5,976 nucleotides of DNA from DATBMY01 sp036554605 (lineage in GTDB: Bacteria; Acidobacteriota; Blastocatellia; UBA7656), in NCBI GenBank assembly GCA_036554605.1, contig DATBMY010000063.1, positions 1 through 5,976 of the forward strand, written 5' to 3'. Shown here one piece after another: positions 1 through 5,976 of this stretch. The first letter of the stretch is position 1. Each line of letters begins with the position of its first letter. A program made the position numbers and the translations under genes. A model generated the notes under the pieces. The model did no database searches. It was not told the DNA's origin and saw nothing but the letters and a program-made list of their open reading frames with translations.

Positions 1-2104
1 AGCTGTTGTTGTCGGCCTTGCCTCTTATCCACAGCCGGTAGGCTCGGCCCGCCTCGGCGTTGAAGGTCATCTCGAAGTAGTGCGTGGGGTTTGCAAGCGC
101 CTTGCTCAGCTTTCCCGCCCCGGCGTTGGGGTGATGGATGCGAGCCCCTCCGGCGGCGGTCGTATCCGAGACCACTCTCCAGCCGCCGGCACGTACCTGG
201 GCCTGGGAAGCATAAAGCACGACCTCGTCGGAGCCGACAGGAGGAGTGCCCGAGACGGTGATGACGACAGAGGCCGAGGACGAACCGCCGTCATTGTCGG
301 TGACGGTTAGCCTGGCGGTGAAGGAGCCGGAGGACTGGTAAGAGTGGGAGGGAGAGGGGAAGGGAGAGGAGTTTCCATCCCCGAAGTCCCAGATGTAAGA
401 AGCGATCAAGCCGTCAGGGTCAGAGGCTTGAGAGGAGAAGGAGACCAGCAGCGGCGACGAGCCAGTCGTTGGATTGGCGGTGATGCTCACGACGGGGTTC
501 TGATTCGAAGATTGCCCGCCGGAATGGGCCGCGTCAATCGCATCAATGTCGGCGCCGATGTCTTCACCATCGGTACCCGCATTCTTGAAGGGACTTGTTA
601 CAAGCAAACGATAATTATCGCCAGCTCTATTAACAAAGCCCACGTCGTCGAGCGTCGCGGGGAAGAAGTTGTCGGCAGGGTACCTTGACGCCTGTCCGCC
701 CGCAAGGACATTTCTGCGAAAGGTGTATCCGGGGAAATATATATTGAGCGCCGTGTTACCAATTCCTTCGCTATTCCCATATACCCCATATCTATTATGA
801 GGAAATATATTGTTCTCAAAGACAAAGCCCGTGTTCGCCGCGCCATAAGCCAACACGATCTTCCCCGTCTGTTCAACGGTATTGTGATTGATCTTCAAGT
901 CAGCCGTTTCGGTCAGCTTTAAGAATGTGCCATCACCTCCCCATGCGGGGCCGTTCACTTCGTAAAACAGATTATTTTGGATCAGTATACGTTTTGTCTG
1001 ATCGCTCTCATAATTATTATCCTTGCCGACAATGCTTATGCCGGCTGCCGTATGACGAACTATATTGTTTATGAATGTAATATCCTCCGCAACGGCCCAC
1101 GTAGCCGACCCGCTCGAGTTATCAGATTTCCACACTACGGAGTAGCCTGTCTGCGCATCCTTCCAGTTGTTTTCGAAGAGGTTCCCGTCTATCAGGAGGC
1201 GGCGGGCATTTTTGATCTCGAAATGATTCTTGATAGTCCAGTGTTTTCCCGCATATTGAGGACTGCCTACTCTCCACGACAAGGGTTTAAACAGGTGGTT
1301 GCGGCGGAACTCGATGTCAGAGGGGACCAGCCCGGGGATGGTCGGGTCACCGCCGCCGAACATGACGTTTTCGGCGGCGCCCTCAAGGTAGTTGTTGACG
1401 ATCTTGAAGGGGCCGGGCCCGTTCCAGCCGCAGATGGCCTGAGAGTCTGCGCCGACCTCGTGGCAATCGCTGATGTGAGAGTCGATGATCGAGGTGCGTG
1501 CGCTGTTTAGAGCAATGCCGCGCCTGACATCGGCAGTGGGGTTGCCGTGGATGAAGCAGCGGTCGATGATTATGTCGTGGGGCACGTCATTCAAAGAAGT
1601 CTGTGACCCGGATCCGAGCTGTATGATGGCGGAGATACGCGTAACGTTAGGAGCGATCCCGAACTCGATGCCGATCAGACGGTAATGATGCGCTCTGGCC
1701 TGTGCTTTTATAGCTTCGATACTGTTCCCCGTTATTATTTTTGGCATAACTCCGGCATAAGAGGGTGAAATCCGTGTGCCCGGCTGTGGGAGCGCTGAGT
1801 CGGCTGCTGATGTTCGAATCGTGATCCAGCCTGTACCGGACTTGTAAGGGAGGGCGAAGTTGCCTGTGAATGTGGCTCCCGCCTGGAGCATAATCACATC
1901 TCCAGGGCGCGCCGAATTGATCGCCGCCTGGAGGTCGCCCCCCGCACGCACATTGATGGTGCTTCCCGTCGGTTGCACGTAGGTCGTATCAAGAAAGACC
2001 CGCGGCTGTTGAGGCGAGCCTGAACTTTGGGCGAGAGAGACATCACTCAATGCCAGAATTAAAGCCAGCATAAGAAACCAGAATGCACACGTATGCCCTT
2101 TCAT
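1..2104 (-). CDS. Secreted right-handed beta-helix protein with PKD domain (3' end outside window)
   Basis: An uninterrupted minus-strand frame runs from 2104 off the left edge, giving 701 visible codons with no stop. Residues 1-25 form a signal peptide (hydrophobic WFLMLALILAL, probable cleavage after SLA). Residues about 51-525 resemble a pectate-lyase-like parallel beta-helix. They open with a DLQAAINSARPGDVI segment, typical of the first coils, and continue with recurring Asn-rich turns (INNIVRH, IQNNLFY, INHNTVEQ, FENNIF). Residues about 536-618 are a PKD domain with the hallmark WDFGDG at 572-577. Residues about 625 onward start another beta-rich domain (DEVVLYASQAQVRAGGW... YRLWIRGKA) that resembles a carbohydrate-binding module and is cut by the window. 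Two ATGs are adjacent. The second (2104) is preferred because GGGAGG lies 5 nt before it but only 2 nt before the first. The likely role is surface or extracellular polysaccharide binding or cleavage. No catalytic residues could be assigned, so enzyme activity is unproven. Confidence 0.88.
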   Translation of the reverse strand, partial: MKGHTCAFWFLMLALILALSDVSLAQSSGSPQQPRVFLDTTYVQPTGSTINVRAGGDLQAAINSARPGDVIMLQAGATFTGNFALPYKSGTGWITIRTSAADSALPQPGTRISPSYAGVMPKIITGNSIEAIKAQARAHHYRLIGIEFGIAPNVTRISAIIQLGSGSQTSLNDVPHDIIIDRCFIHGNPTADVRRGIALNSARTSIIDSHISDCHEVGADSQAICGWNGPGPFKIVNNYLEGAAENVMFGGGDPTIPGLVPSDIEFRRNHLFKPLSWRVGSPQYAGKHWTIKNHFEIKNARRLLIDGNLFENNWKDAQTGYSVVWKSDNSSGSATWAVAEDITFINNIVRHTAAGISIVGKDNNYESDQTKRILIQNNLFYEVNGPAWGGDGTFLKLTETADLKINHNTVEQTGKIVLAYGAANTGFVFENNIFPHNRYGVYGNSEGIGNTALNIYFPGYTFRRNVLAGGQASRYPADNFFPATLDDVGFVNRAGDNYRLLVTSPFKNAGTDGEDIGADIDAIDAAHSGGQSSNQNPVVSITANPTTGSSPLLVSFSSQASDPDGLIASYIWDFGDGNSSPFPSPSHSYQSSGSFTARLTVTDNDGGSSSASVVITVSGTPPVGSDEVVLYASQAQVRAGGWRVVSDTTAAGGARIHHPNAGAGKLSKALANPTHYFEMTFNAEAGRAYRLWIRGKADNNS

Positions 2105-2109
2105 CATTA

Positions 2110-2115
2110 CCTCCC
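2110..2115 (-). promoter_or_regulatory. Ribosome binding site of the beta-helix gene
   Basis: The minus strand reads GGGAGG, then TA, then ATGATG. Spacing is 2 nt to the first ATG and 5 nt to the second, so this site favours the second ATG (2104) as start. It is the best Shine-Dalgarno match in the window. Confidence 0.7.
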
Positions 2116-2138
2116 GGGTATCTGCTTGTTAGCTAAGG

Positions 2139-2164
2139 TTAAGACCGCTGAGGAGCGTTCTTAA
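2139..2164. repeat. 26-nt imperfect palindrome in the beta-helix leader
   Basis: The arms are TTAAGA and TCTTAA (6 bp), then one mismatch, then CGCT and AGCG (4 bp) around a 4-nt centre. It lies 35 nt upstream of the start codon at 2104. It could be an operator for a dimeric regulator or a hairpin in the mRNA leader. It has no T-run on the minus strand, so it is not a standard terminator for the upstream gene. The symmetry is visible in the sequence; the function is not. Confidence 0.45.
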
Positions 2165-2485
2165 ACACAACCTCTGTAAAGAAGAAGGAGGGGCTGAGGA
2201 CCTTCATCCTTAGAAAAAGTCTACGGATTTAATGATTAATCTCTACCTGGTGAGGTAAGGGCAAGCCAATACTAGGCAAACACTTCTTTCCTGTCAAGAT
2301 CACATCTGGATGTCCTACTGGGAATTGAGATTTCCAAGGTCTGACTCTCAGGAGTTTTTATTCGATCTCATCATTTTTGGCAATCTCACAAACGGGGGGC
2401 GGTGAGCATGCAATCTCGAATCGGACGAGAAGCGATTATCAGGCGTTTAGCAACGTCGCTAGCAGTGGCGTTTGCAGGCGGCGTT

Positions 2486-2827
2486 CTAGACCGTCTGATT
2501 ATTGCTGGTCACTGCCGGCAGGGATTTATCTCGTATCCTTTTTGAGAGCATGAATTTGATTAGAGTCCCCAGTGAAAAGAGGATTGCTCCAAGTAACAGC
2601 AAAAGCAGAGGCTCATAACTGGCAAATGTAAGAGCGGAGAGGTGACCGGCTTCGGTCCTCTCTTGTGCGGGGAGCTGGCCGGATGCGCTATGCGGATTTC
2701 TCGCGGCGGCCTGTTCGACTACGCCGTCAATTCTCTCGTTTGTTTGCCCTACTTCGATGCGCGCACTGATAACGAATATGCAGAAAAGTAAGAATGCGAT
2801 AAGAGTCCGTGCTCTTTTATTACTCAT
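2486..2827 (-). CDS. Small exported membrane protein with PEP-CTERM-like C-terminal sorting signal
   Basis: This 113-residue protein has an N-terminal hydrophobic segment at residues 8-22 (TLIAFLLFCIFVISA), preceded by basic residues. It reads as a signal peptide or anchor. A polar middle region follows at about 24-68. The end is tripartite: a Glu-Pro at 72-73, a hydrophobic helix at 74-92 (LLLLLLGAILFSLGTLI) and a basic stretch (K91, K96, R97, R99, K101). This order (EP, helix, basic patch) is that of exosortase-recognised PEP-CTERM signals, although a 12-residue tail follows the basic patch, which is longer than usual. It may equally be a simple two-helix membrane protein. An upstream TTG at 2848 extends the frame by 7 codons but overlaps the GAGGAGG ribosome binding site, so the ATG at 2827 is preferred. 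The function is unknown. The next gene downstream on the same strand is the beta-helix protein, after a 381-bp gap. Confidence 0.6.
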   Translation of the reverse strand: MSNKRARTLIAFLLFCIFVISARIEVGQTNERIDGVVEQAAARNPHSASGQLPAQERTEAGHLSALTFASYEPLLLLLLGAILFSLGTLIKFMLSKRIRDKSLPAVTSNNQTV

Positions 2828-2839
2828 ATAGCAAGATAG

Positions 2840-2846
2840 CCTCCTC
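2840..2846 (-). promoter_or_regulatory. Ribosome binding site of the small membrane protein gene
   Basis: GAGGAGG on the minus strand lies 12 nt before the ATG at 2827, a slightly long spacing. The alternative TTG start at 2848 would run through this motif, so the ATG is the more plausible start. Confidence 0.5.
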
Positions 2847-2906
2847 AAACTAAATCTTGGGATGGCTGGTTACGACGATTGGCTCAAGCGTCCAAAGGGT
2901 TTCGGC

Positions 2907-3125
2907 TCAGACTTTTAGTTTGCCGTTATAGAAAAACACCGTCCCGAAGTGAGATTCATAGCTGGCGCATGGGTAAGCTGATTCAGAAAAGCGCAGATTA
3001 GAATTTGTATATAGTGCCGTAACCAGAGCGCACATACGCATTCGCAACTTTCCCTCCCATGCTTGTAATACAGTCCGAACCCCTTCAACTATGCAAAAAG
3101 CGTTTAGCTGTTCAGGAATGGCCAT
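2907..3125 (-). CDS. Doubtful 72-residue hypothetical ORF
   Basis: The frame runs ATG to stop and encodes 72 residues, including three Cys and a C-terminal TVFFYNGKLKV. It has no recognisable domain, signal peptide or transmembrane helix. The 20 nt before the ATG contain no Shine-Dalgarno sequence; the nearest GAGG is more than 20 nt away. It sits on the same strand between the cytochrome gene (127 bp upstream) and the small membrane protein (58 bp before its ribosome binding site). It could be a real small gene, a decayed fragment of a longer gene or a chance ORF. Nothing in the sequence decides between these. Confidence 0.25.
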   Translation of the reverse strand: MAIPEQLNAFCIVEGVRTVLQAWEGKLRMRMCALVTALYTNSNLRFSESAYPCASYESHFGTVFFYNGKLKV

Positions 3126-3251
3126 GATCGCGACGGATGCTATTTCGCCTCGCCGCGGCCTTAATCAAGCGTATTTATGCTCTCTATCGTAATTGAAAGA
3201 CTGGACGCATTCGTTAAGAACGCGGGGATAAAGGGCAAGGCAACTCTGCGG

Positions 3252-4736
3252 TTAATGTTTTATCTTAAGCCACGCGGACCGGGCATCGAATCCGGGGCTC
3301 GTCGCCGACGTGTGACAGCTCGCGCACATGACCTGTAGGTTTGCGATGCGGCCGTATCCTTTGGCCGGGCTCATTGCGTGGTCCGCGCCGGGGCCGTGGC
3401 ACTGCTCGCACTGAATGGCCTGGAGAGGAGTCGTCACGCCAGCCTGCTTCAGACCCGTAGCGTGACATTGCAAGCAGCTCGCTTCAAATTCAAACGGCCT
3501 TGGCGGCAGCGGGTCCGTAGCTCGCGAGTGCGGTCCGTTCGACCATCGAATGTACTGGACCGAATGACACGCGGCGCAGGCGGCCGACCCTACAAAAGGC
3601 GACTGCTGATCTGACGACCGGCCCCCAACATTGCGCTGGCGGCTCCTGGCCAGCCAATCCTCTAAAGATGTCTTCGAATCCTCGCGCGCCCGCGTTTCGG
3701 CGGCGTCGGCCGCATTAGCCATCTCAAGCGCCGCGGGCGCATCGCCCATCTCGTCATCGAGCGTGATGAAGCGCGCCCTCGACGTAAACCTTCCCGCCTG
3801 GTCACGGTAGAAGCGAAGCTCGCCCAGCATCCTGGTCTCGTAAGGCGTGTAGGCGATAAGCGTCTGGCCGAGGGTTTCGGGCGGCGTGAATACTGCGTCG
3901 TTGCTTGTGCTGTTGCCCGCGATGAGGGCGTCGATGCCGGGCACGGCCTGAGCTATGCGCCTGGCCATGTCAGCCTTGACGTGAGCGAGCACGACGACTA
4001 TGTCGGATTGTTTTCTTGCTTCGGGAACGACGCGTTGAGCCGCCTCTACCGGATCGATAAACCTCCACCCGGGCGGGGGTGGCGGGTCCGTTTCGGTCAG
4101 CCCTATAAAGGCTACGCGTACGGGCTTTTGATCCGCGGCAACTTCGCGGACGATGAAGGGATGCAGCGCGGCGAACTCTGAAGCGTCGGCCACGGCATTT
4201 GCGGACACGAGCCGGCCGAGTATCGGCAACGGTTGCGACTTACCTGTCTGATCGCTCTTAGCCAGGCGAAGCGATACATGCCTGAGGTCGCGCGAAGAGA
4301 CGTTGGCCACGTCGATTGTGAACTGGTCGAATGCCTTCAATATCCAATCGTTCTTGGTAGACACGTCGGGTCGCAGGCCGCCGTGCGCATTGCGCTCGTC
4401 AGTCAAAAAGTAGCCGCTGTCGACGACGAGCGAAGGGATGTGGCCGAGCTTCTCTTTAAACAGGTTCGTGTAGCTGACACGCCGTGCCAGTCCCCCCATC
4501 CGGGGGGGCTTTCAGCCGCAGGGCTGAAGGCTGCCATGCATATCGCCTGTAAAATGTATTGCGAGCGCGGCTCCGTCGTCGGCTCCCGCGCGCTCCTGGG
4601 CCGGAACGCTTATGCCGATTATTTCCACGCGCCTGCGCGGCTGTTGCGCGAGCGTCGCCGTAGCTAGTGCCACAACGATTAGCGAGAGCACGATCTTGAC
4701 GACCTTTTGTCTATTTCTAGCTTGCATAATACTCAT
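3252..4736 (-). CDS. UshA-like metallophosphoesterase-fold / four-haem cytochrome c selenoprotein (UGA read as Sec75)
   Basis: Read through the TGA at 4514-4512, the frame encodes 494 residues. Residues 12-30 form a hydrophobic signal peptide or anchor (KIVLSLIVVALATATLA). Residues about 58-330 have the UshA/5'-nucleotidase-like fold: TGDMHG at 63-68 (Asp-x-His metal site), PCG-U at 72-75, GGLARR at 81-86, SLVVDSG near 103-108, NVSSRDL at about 145-151, DIVVVLAHV at 245-253 and the position normally occupied by a GHxH motif at about 274-278, here GNSTS. The last motif has lost both histidines, so phosphatase activity is doubtful. The C-terminal domain has four haem c sites, CAACH, CLQCH, CEQCH and CASCH, at 387, 421, 443 and 471, and ends in WLKIKH, typical of this cytochrome group. 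The protein should be exported and mature in the periplasm. Its probable role is redox chemistry with Sec75 and Cys73 feeding or drawing electrons through the haems; the substrate is unknown. No good Shine-Dalgarno precedes the ATG (AGAG only), and ATG at residue 4 is an alternative start. A nonsense mutation is the alternative explanation for the stop, but the frame is otherwise intact. Confidence 0.85.
4474..4490 (-). promoter_or_regulatory. Candidate bacterial SECIS hairpin
   Basis: The mRNA-sense strand reads CTGGCAC GGC GTGTCAG, a 7-bp stem (one G-U pair) closed by a 3-nt loop starting with two guanines. Counting the U of UGA as 1, the stem spans 25-41 and the loop 32-34. The published bacterial SECIS model asks for a short stem-loop just downstream of UGA, an apical loop roughly 16-37 nt away and a G among the first two loop bases. 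All three hold. SelB binding itself is inferred. Confidence 0.7.
4492..4508 (-). promoter_or_regulatory. G/C-run hairpin immediately after the UGA
   Basis: A run of seven C faces a run of six G across a GGAU or CGGAU loop, giving a 6-bp all-GC hairpin that starts 3 nt after the UGA. It is adjacent to the SECIS candidate and could stack on it. Its loop, 14 nt from the U of UGA, is closer than usual for SelB recognition. The stem would also sit in the ribosome footprint when UGA is in the A site, so it may modulate pausing rather than act as the SECIS itself. Confidence 0.45.
4512..4514 (-). other. In-frame UGA, predicted selenocysteine codon (Sec75)
   Basis: The TGA follows Ile-His-Phe-Thr-Gly-Asp-Met-His-Gly-Ser-Leu-Gln-Pro-Cys-Gly and is followed in phase by Lys-Pro-Pro-Arg-Met-Gly-Gly-Leu-Ala-Arg-Arg. 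Both sides belong to one domain, and the frame stays open to the natural C-terminus. From memory of the family, relatives carry a Cys here (PCGC followed by GGxARR), and Cys-to-Sec exchange is the usual pattern in selenoprotein families. The result is a Cys-Gly-Sec redox motif. Confidence 0.85.
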
Positions 4737-5096
4737 TGACTCTAAATGATGAACCGCGCCCGCGCAAGACAGGGGCCGGGGGACAGGTCCGGCTTAGAGG
4801 AAAGGTGACAGCTTACAGGAGTTTGTCAAATTCCCTATCTCAATTCTGGAATCTCATATTTCAGGTGCGAGCTTAACTGACAATCCCTGACCACTGACTC
4901 CGACCTCCGTGCTATTGCTATCAACATGGTGGACGCCAGTGAATATTTTCAAATGAGCGCCTTACCCAAAATCCAGTGGCTTCTAGTCGTATCCTGGTCC
5001 GCCCCAGTCCAGCGTGACCTGCCTTTCGGCGTCGGGACGCGGCGGGGCGGCTGTTGGCTCAAGCACAGCGTCAGGCTGAGCATTCATACGCGACAA
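4737..5096. other. Intergenic region between the TIR gene and the selenoprotein gene
   Basis: This 360-bp stretch holds a 34-codon reading frame (listed separately) and the presumed promoter of the selenoprotein gene. A perfect TTGACA lies at 4829-4824 on the minus strand, but no acceptable -10 box sits 16-18 nt after it, so no promoter is called. A CCTGTC hexamer is repeated at 4787-4792 and 4771-4776 on the minus strand. No T-tailed terminator hairpin was seen after the TIR gene stop. Confidence 0.45.
4983..5087 (-). CDS. Possible 34-residue ORF in phase with the TIR gene
   Basis: Three codons after the TIR gene stop (TAG at 5099-5097), the same frame has an ATG at 5087 and stays open for 34 codons, ending in TLDWGGPGYD and a TAG. 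The peptide is rich in Pro and Ala at its start and has no recognised domain. It could be a leftover C-terminal extension of the TIR gene beyond a new stop, part of a dispersed repeat, or chance. No Shine-Dalgarno sequence precedes it. Confidence 0.2.
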   Translation of the reverse strand: MNAQPDAVLEPTAAPPRPDAERQVTLDWGGPGYD

Positions 5097-5976
5097 CTAC
5101 CTGTACCACTTTCCGGTTGCCTTGGAGTAAATCTTGCCTCCGGTCTCGCTGGAGAAGTGTCCACGCAGGACGCCAGGCTCGTCAGGGGGACAGTAAATGA
5201 TCAAATCGATCTCCCGCGCGCCGCGTAGATCGGGCTCGAATCCGTCCCTCTGTGGGGGATCACCTTCCAGTCTGGTGCGCTGGCGGCTCTGCATCGCGTT
5301 GCGGATTTTCATGCTGCCATCGCCAAATACCTTGGCATCGATAACGCGGTCGCTTATCTCAAACTCAGCGTAACAACTACCGATCTGGATTTGCATATTG
5401 CCGTAAAAGCAGCCGGCACCACCGTCCCCGCTGGCTGGAATCTGCAGAATCATCTTCCCGTTGAGAACGGCATAATCTGGGTGTTTGAGCTGGATATGGC
5501 GATAAACCTCGTAGACTGTCTCAGTTTGCCAACTCCCTGAATAGCCATGCATCTGACACGTGGGCGAAAATCCAACCTGGATGGCCGGTAGCTCCGTCGC
5601 CCATGATTTTAACCTTACGCTCGCTTGATGATCGAGAGGCCTGGTTGGCTCAAAAGTCCCCATTGGAACGTAGGTCAGCCCCGCGAAGTCTGATGGCAGT
5701 TCAACACCGGTGTAACGGCACAGGGCAACTCTGCTCCGAGTCAGCATGGCGGTGAGATAACCGTACTCAAACAACACGTTCGCCCGGGGCGTTCTGACCC
5801 GCTGCTCACGAATTACAGAATCATCATCAGGTGTCGCAAGGAAAACAGCACCAGCAACTCGACGCGCAATATTCTCGATGCCCAGAAAGGTAATGTCGCC
5901 GAGTTTGAAGCATTCCGTCCACAACAGGGGTTTTACACCTTCGGCTTCCGAGAGGACGTCAACCACCTGCGTTGCT
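5097..5976 (-). CDS. TIR-like (predicted nucleotide-binding) domain protein with unknown C-terminal domain, 5' partial
   Basis: The frame is open to the right edge of the window. The GTG at 5966 is probably internal, because the first beta-strand of the TIR fold is missing and codons continue upstream of it. Counting from that GTG, residues about 1-105 match the TIR-like family seen in CAP12/Pycsar effectors (PF10137 type): KPLLW at 12-16, AGAVFLATPDDDS at 38-50, TPRANVLFEYGYL at 59-71 and LPSDFAGLTYVP at 90-101. Glu67 in the NVLFEYGY motif is the candidate catalytic residue by analogy with NAD-cleaving TIR proteins. Residues about 138-289 form a separate beta-rich domain. It starts with GYSGSW, contains several Cys (C137, C186, C198, C259) and ends in GHFSSETGGKIYSKATGKWYR-like strands; I do not recognise it. 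The protein has no signal peptide in view and is likely cytoplasmic. An anti-phage or NAD-depleting effector role is plausible, but no partner gene (cyclase, sensor) is visible. Confidence 0.75.
   Translation of the reverse strand, partial: ATQVVDVLSEAEGVKPLLWTECFKLGDITFLGIENIARRVAGAVFLATPDDDSVIREQRVRTPRANVLFEYGYLTAMLTRSRVALCRYTGVELPSDFAGLTYVPMGTFEPTRPLDHQASVRLKSWATELPAIQVGFSPTCQMHGYSGSWQTETVYEVYRHIQLKHPDYAVLNGKMILQIPASGDGGAGCFYGNMQIQIGSCYAEFEISDRVIDAKVFGDGSMKIRNAMQSRQRTRLEGDPPQRDGFEPDLRGAREIDLIIYCPPDEPGVLRGHFSSETGGKIYSKATGKWYR

Larger units (their letters stand above)
2108..2485. other. Intergenic region upstream of the beta-helix gene
   Basis: This 378-bp non-coding stretch is less GC-rich than its neighbours. 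It holds the ribosome binding site and the 26-nt palindrome described separately, and a perfect 11-nt palindrome (TTAATGATTAA) at 2229-2239. Promoter elements for the beta-helix gene should lie here. The best sigma-70-like candidate has TTGCCC about 17 nt before GATTAA on the minus strand, which is too weak to call. No long ORF, tRNA or clear terminator was found. Confidence 0.5.

Noticed and set aside
977..1510. Plus-strand 177-codon ORF with a hydrophobic start
   Set aside because: It is antisense to the beta-helix gene, whose frame is continuous and carries clear domains. The plus-strand frame shows no family features.
2344..2360. Plus-strand terminator-like hairpin (ACTC/GAGT followed by TTTTTATT)
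   Set aside because: The stem is only 4 bp and no plus-strand gene precedes it.
3252..4499. A separate 415-residue cytochrome starting at the ATG at 4499
   Set aside because: It would lack a signal peptide, which periplasmic c-type cytochromes need. It would also begin inside the metallophosphoesterase domain, right after the PCG motif. The ATG encodes the Met of the RMGGLARR segment.
4500..4514. The TGA as a frameshift or pseudogene-making mutation
   Set aside because: The phase is identical on both sides, so no indel in the C/G runs is needed to explain it. The remaining 419 codons are intact through all four haem sites to the natural KIKH end. A substitution cannot be fully excluded without homologues.
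4233..4667. Plus-strand 144-codon ORF
   Set aside because: It is a shadow of the selenoprotein gene on the opposite strand, with no recognisable domain.
4801..4829. Sigma-70 promoter for the selenoprotein gene based on TTGACA at 4829-4824
   Set aside because: The -35 hexamer is perfect, but nothing resembling TATAAT lies 16-18 nt downstream on the minus strand.

Overview
All credible genes in this window lie on the minus strand. Exported proteins dominate: a right-handed beta-helix/PKD surface protein, a small two-helix membrane protein and a periplasmic multihaem cytochrome. With the mixed, fairly GC-rich composition, this suggests an Acidobacteriota-like environmental bacterium. That placement is an inference from protein style; there is no rRNA or other marker gene to confirm it.

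In the direction of transcription (high to low coordinates), the window holds five things. (1) The 3' part of a TIR-domain gene (5976-5097), fused to an unrecognised beta-rich C-terminal domain; its 5' end is outside the window. (2) A 360-bp stretch with one short reading frame in phase with the TIR gene. (3) A fusion of a UshA-like metallophosphoesterase fold to a four-haem cytochrome c domain (4736-3252). (4) A doubtful 72-codon ORF, then a 113-residue protein whose C-terminus resembles an exosortase (PEP-CTERM-type) sorting signal. (5) A large secreted beta-helix protein with a PKD domain (2104 to beyond position 1).

The main finding is in gene 3. Its frame contains an in-frame TGA at 4514-4512, and coding resumes in the same phase for the remaining 419 codons. 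The TGA falls in a Pro-Cys-Gly-(stop)-Lys-Pro-Pro-Arg-Met-Gly-Gly-Leu-Ala-Arg-Arg context. In UshA-like relatives, as recalled, this position carries the second Cys of a PCGC motif. A 7-bp hairpin with a GGC loop begins about 20 nt downstream, as expected of a bacterial SECIS element. The best reading is a selenocysteine-containing, exported, cytochrome-linked UshA-like selenoprotein of 494 residues. A conventional gene caller would split it into a 74-aa peptide and a 415-aa protein lacking its signal peptide.

The genes do not form an obvious single operon, because gaps of roughly 60-380 bp separate them. The cytochrome and its selenium site point to periplasmic redox chemistry. The beta-helix and sorting-signal proteins point to envelope or surface biology. 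The TIR gene may be a defence or NAD-related effector. No selenocysteine machinery (selA, selB, selC, selD), CRISPR array, tRNA, rRNA or insertion sequence was seen.
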